In this document: piece after piece, positions 61,909-64,000 of the stretch
Position numbering within the stretch: the first letter of the stretch is position 1
Layout: each line of letters begins with the position of its first letter
DNA from: Burkholderiales bacterium
GTDB taxonomy: Bacteria > Pseudomonadota > Gammaproteobacteria > Burkholderiales > SG8-41
Assembly: GCA_020854035.1 (NCBI GenBank)
Contig: JADZGE010000046.1
Location: 1-64,000, forward strand
Direction of reading: 5' to 3'
Length of the DNA: 64,000 nt
Translations under genes and position numbers: made by a program
The notes under the pieces: generated by a model
Database searches by the model: none
What the model saw: only the letters and a program-made list of their open reading frames with translations
Told to the model about the DNA's origin: nothing

Positions 61909-61937
61909 CCCCTTCGGTGCCACCCCGAGCGAAGGGG
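61909..61937 (-). terminator. Hairpin after ffh
   Basis: 8-bp perfect stem CCCCTTCG / CGAAGGGG with a 13-base loop, 44 bases beyond the ffh stop; a second tight hairpin GCCCGC-TTC-GCGGGC follows at 61868-61882. No clear T tract. Confidence 0.4.
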
Positions 61938-61980
61938 TATGCAGGAGTTGCTTCCCTTGTGAGGAACGCGGTGACGAGAG

Positions 61981-63333
61981 TCAGCGCATTCCCGGAAACG
62001 CCCCCTTCATTCCCCGCATCATCCGCGCAAGGTTGCCGCCCTTCATCATCTTCATCATCTTCTGCATCTGCTCGAACTGGTTCAACAGGCGGTTCACCTC
62101 CTGCACCTGCACGCCGGCGCCGGCGGCGATGCGGCGCTTGCGCGAAGCCTTGATGATCTCGGGCGCGGCGCGCTCGCGCCGGGTCATGGAATTGATGATG
62201 CCCTCGATGCGGTTCAACTGGCGGTCGTCCTGGAGCTGGGCCGGGTTCACCTGCCCGACGAGCTGCGCGGGGAGCTTGTCGACGAGCGAGGCGAGGCCCC
62301 CCATCTTTTTCATCTGCTGGATCTGCTGCCTGAAATCCTCGAGATCGAAGCCCTTGCCCTTGCGGATTTTCTCGGCGACCCGCTTCGCTTCCTCGACGTC
62401 GACCTGCCGGTGCGCTTCCTCGACGAGCGAGAGGATGTCGCCCATGCCGAGAATGCGGGAAGCCATGCGGTCCGGGTAGAACGGCTCGAGCCCGGTCAGC
62501 TTCTCGCCCGTGCCGGCGAACTTGATCGGTCTGCCCGTCACGGAACGCACGGAGAGCGCGGCGCCGCCCCGCGCATCTCCGTCGAGCTTGGTGAGGATCA
62601 CGCCCGTCAGCGGCAGCGCATCGGAGAACGCCTTCGCCGTGTTGACCGCGTCCTGGCCCTGCATCGCGTCCACGATGAAAAGCGTCTCGGCCGGCCGCAA
62701 CGCGGCGTGCAGTTCCGCGATCTCGCGCATCATCGCTTCGTCGATGCCGAGCCGTCCCGCGCTGTCCACGATCAGGACATCGTGGTAGTGCGTGCGCGCG
62801 TGCTCGAGCGCGCGCCGGGCGATATCCACCGGCTTCTCCGCGGCGGTGGACGGAAAGAAATCGGCCTCGACCTGCCCGCAGACCGCCTGCAACTGGTCGA
62901 TCGCCGCCGGCCGGTAGACGTCGCAGCTCGCGAGAAGCACCTTCTTCTTCTGCTCGACCTTCAGCCACCGCGCGAGCTTGCCGGCGGTCGTGGTCTTGCC
63001 CGAGCCCTGCAGCCCCGCGAGGAGGATCACCGCCGGCGGCTGGACGGCGAGCTCGAGCCCGTCGTTGCGCTCGCCCATCAGGCGCACGAGCTCGCGGTGC
63101 ACCACGCCCACCGCCGCCTGCCCGGGCGTCAGGCTCCCGGCGACTTCCTCGCCGAGCGCGGACTCGCGCACCCGCGCCACGAAATCGCGCACCACGGGCA
63201 GCGCCACGTCGGCCTCGAGGAGCGCCATGCGCACTTCGCGCAACGCCTCCTGCATGTTGGCTTCCGTCAGCCGCGCCTCGCCACGCAAGTTCTTGATCAC
63301 GCGGGAGAAGCGGGTGGTGAGCGTATCGAACAT
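61981..63333 (-). CDS. ffh: Signal recognition particle protein Ffh
   Basis: 450 residues. N domain (1-95), G domain with P-loop GLQGSGKTTTAGK (107-119), DSAGR and TKLDGDARGG, and a methionine-rich M domain ending MQKMMKMMKGGNLARMMRG. It binds 4.5S RNA and signal sequences and docks ribosomes to FtsY at the membrane. It is divergent from the CcsA-like gene with 47 bp between. Length is as in E. coli (453). Confidence 0.98.
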   Translation of the reverse strand: MFDTLTTRFSRVIKNLRGEARLTEANMQEALREVRMALLEADVALPVVRDFVARVRESALGEEVAGSLTPGQAAVGVVHRELVRLMGERNDGLELAVQPPAVILLAGLQGSGKTTTAGKLARWLKVEQKKKVLLASCDVYRPAAIDQLQAVCGQVEADFFPSTAAEKPVDIARRALEHARTHYHDVLIVDSAGRLGIDEAMMREIAELHAALRPAETLFIVDAMQGQDAVNTAKAFSDALPLTGVILTKLDGDARGGAALSVRSVTGRPIKFAGTGEKLTGLEPFYPDRMASRILGMGDILSLVEEAHRQVDVEEAKRVAEKIRKGKGFDLEDFRQQIQQMKKMGGLASLVDKLPAQLVGQVNPAQLQDDRQLNRIEGIINSMTRRERAAPEIIKASRKRRIAAGAGVQVQEVNRLLNQFEQMQKMMKMMKGGNLARMMRGMKGAFPGMR

Positions 63334-63380
63334 GACGCGGGCTATGGAGTAAACTTGCGGGAGCGACCCGACTGCGGACG

Positions 63381-64000
63381 ATGGCAGAGAGTCTACCGTA
63401 TCTCGCGAATGCGCTGCTCTACGGCGCGCTCGCCTATTACTTCTGGCGCGGGCGCTGGGCTGCCGCGGCGGAAGGTGCGTCCGCCGAGGGCGCGCGCGTC
63501 CCGGCGGCGTTCGAGCGCTTTCTCGTGCTTGCCCCGCTGCTCATCCACACCTGGCTGCTCGCGCGCGCGGTGTTCGCGCCCGACGGCATGCACCTCGGCG
63601 TCGCCAACGCCGTCTCGGCGATCCTCTGGCTCACCGTGCTCGTCTACTTCGCCGGCGGCTTCGTCTACCGGCTCGACGGGCTGCAGCCGCTCGTGCTGCC
63701 TGTCGCCGCGGCGGCCGCGCTCCTGCCGGCGCTCCTGCCCTCGGCGCGGCCGCTGCCGAACACCGAGTTCTTCGCGTTCAAGCTGCACCTGCTCATCGCG
63801 ATGGCGGCCTACAGCCTGCTCACCATTGCCTCGCTGCACGTCCTTCTCATGACGCTCATCGAGCGCCGGCTGCACGAGGGCGCGCTCTCGAGGCCGCTGC
63901 GCGAGCTGCCGCCGCTGCTGTCGATGGAGAAGCTGCTCTTCCAGATCATCTGGGCGGGGTTCATCCTGCTCACCCTGACGATCGCCTCGGGCGTGCTCTA
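63381..64000 (+). CDS. CcsA-like cytochrome c assembly / inner membrane protein (cut by window edge)
   Basis: Open from ATG 63381 to the end of the window, 206 codons, no stop reached. The start LPYLANALLYGALAYYFW is hydrophobic, and at least six membrane helices are visible, including LLIHTWLLARAVF, FFAFKLHLLIAMAAYSLLTI and LLFQIIWAGFILLTLTI. This layout fits the CcsA/YpjD family (heme handling for cytochrome c), whose tryptophan-rich heme site would lie beyond the edge. Location beside ffh is usual in betaproteobacteria. Confidence 0.85.
   Translation, partial: MAESLPYLANALLYGALAYYFWRGRWAAAAEGASAEGARVPAAFERFLVLAPLLIHTWLLARAVFAPDGMHLGVANAVSAILWLTVLVYFAGGFVYRLDGLQPLVLPVAAAAALLPALLPSARPLPNTEFFAFKLHLLIAMAAYSLLTIASLHVLLMTLIERRLHEGALSRPLRELPPLLSMEKLLFQIIWAGFILLTLTIASGVL

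Overview
The window is GC-rich, densely coded chromosomal DNA and reads as a Burkholderiales-like betaproteobacterium, probably an environmental or uncultured lineage. Evidence for this is three periplasmic Bug/TctC-type solute receptors, two PEP-CTERM proteins with apparent sigma-54 promoters, an rpsP-rimM-trmD-rplS operon, ffh next to a CcsA-like membrane protein, and a divergent metR/metE pair. No rRNA, complete tRNA, CRISPR array or prophage was seen.

Layout. 1-11.8 kb is a patchwork of small catabolic and housekeeping units: the end of a probable IS4-type transposase, an argininosuccinate-lyase-like enzyme, a GST, an ACMSD-like amidohydrolase, a thioredoxin-TPR protein, a SIMPL protein, two Bug receptors, an amidase with a tiny GatC/AtzG-like partner, a Gfo/Idh/MocA oxidoreductase and an esterase. 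11.8-27.4 kb holds envelope and regulatory genes: two PEP-CTERM proteins, a PepSY-response regulator-histidine kinase operon, a crotonase, pirin with a LysR gene, metR/metE, a DUF4124 protein, a thioredoxin-like protein and an S9 peptidase lipoprotein. 27.7-33.0 kb is an iron/polyamine-type ABC transporter with two tandem ATPases. 33.0-48.6 kb is a long, almost wholly minus-strand catabolic region: two acyl-CoA dehydrogenases, an Ldh-family dehydrogenase, a fumarate reductase/succinate dehydrogenase whose flavoprotein lies about 5 kb from its other three subunits, a two-subunit class I fumarase/tartrate dehydratase, a Bug receptor, a sulfatase, a ThDP enzyme and a UxaA/SuyAB-like two-subunit lyase. 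49-52.9 kb holds a TPR-like protein and the ribosomal/tRNA-methylation operon. 53-59.3 kb has a nitroreductase, a YgjP-like metallopeptidase, a third acyl-CoA dehydrogenase, a dienelactone hydrolase and a large amidase. 59.3-64 kb has a decayed SNF2-type helicase, a DUF4143 ATPase behind an AT-rich palindrome, ffh and the start of a CcsA-like gene.

What stands out beyond the genes. (1) Intergenic spaces carry families of short-period repeats often arranged as two opposed arms: family R3 (14-base unit near GTGACGAGATACGG), family R1 (GCCGCGGAGACGCAGAG-like) and R2 (10-base GCCGATGGAC). (2) A ParE/RelE-type toxin-antitoxin pair lies between two 200-bp direct repeats exactly 724 bp apart; each repeat contains the 5' end of the fumarate-reductase flavoprotein gene and the 3' end of the toxin gene. 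(3) Both PEP-CTERM genes have -24/-12 type promoters. (4) Several genes are decaying: a LysR N-terminus, a GntR regulator, an SNF2 helicase and an amino-acid-binding-protein fragment enclosed by an 11-bp inverted repeat. Functions are assigned by reading motifs and family resemblance; no database search was possible.
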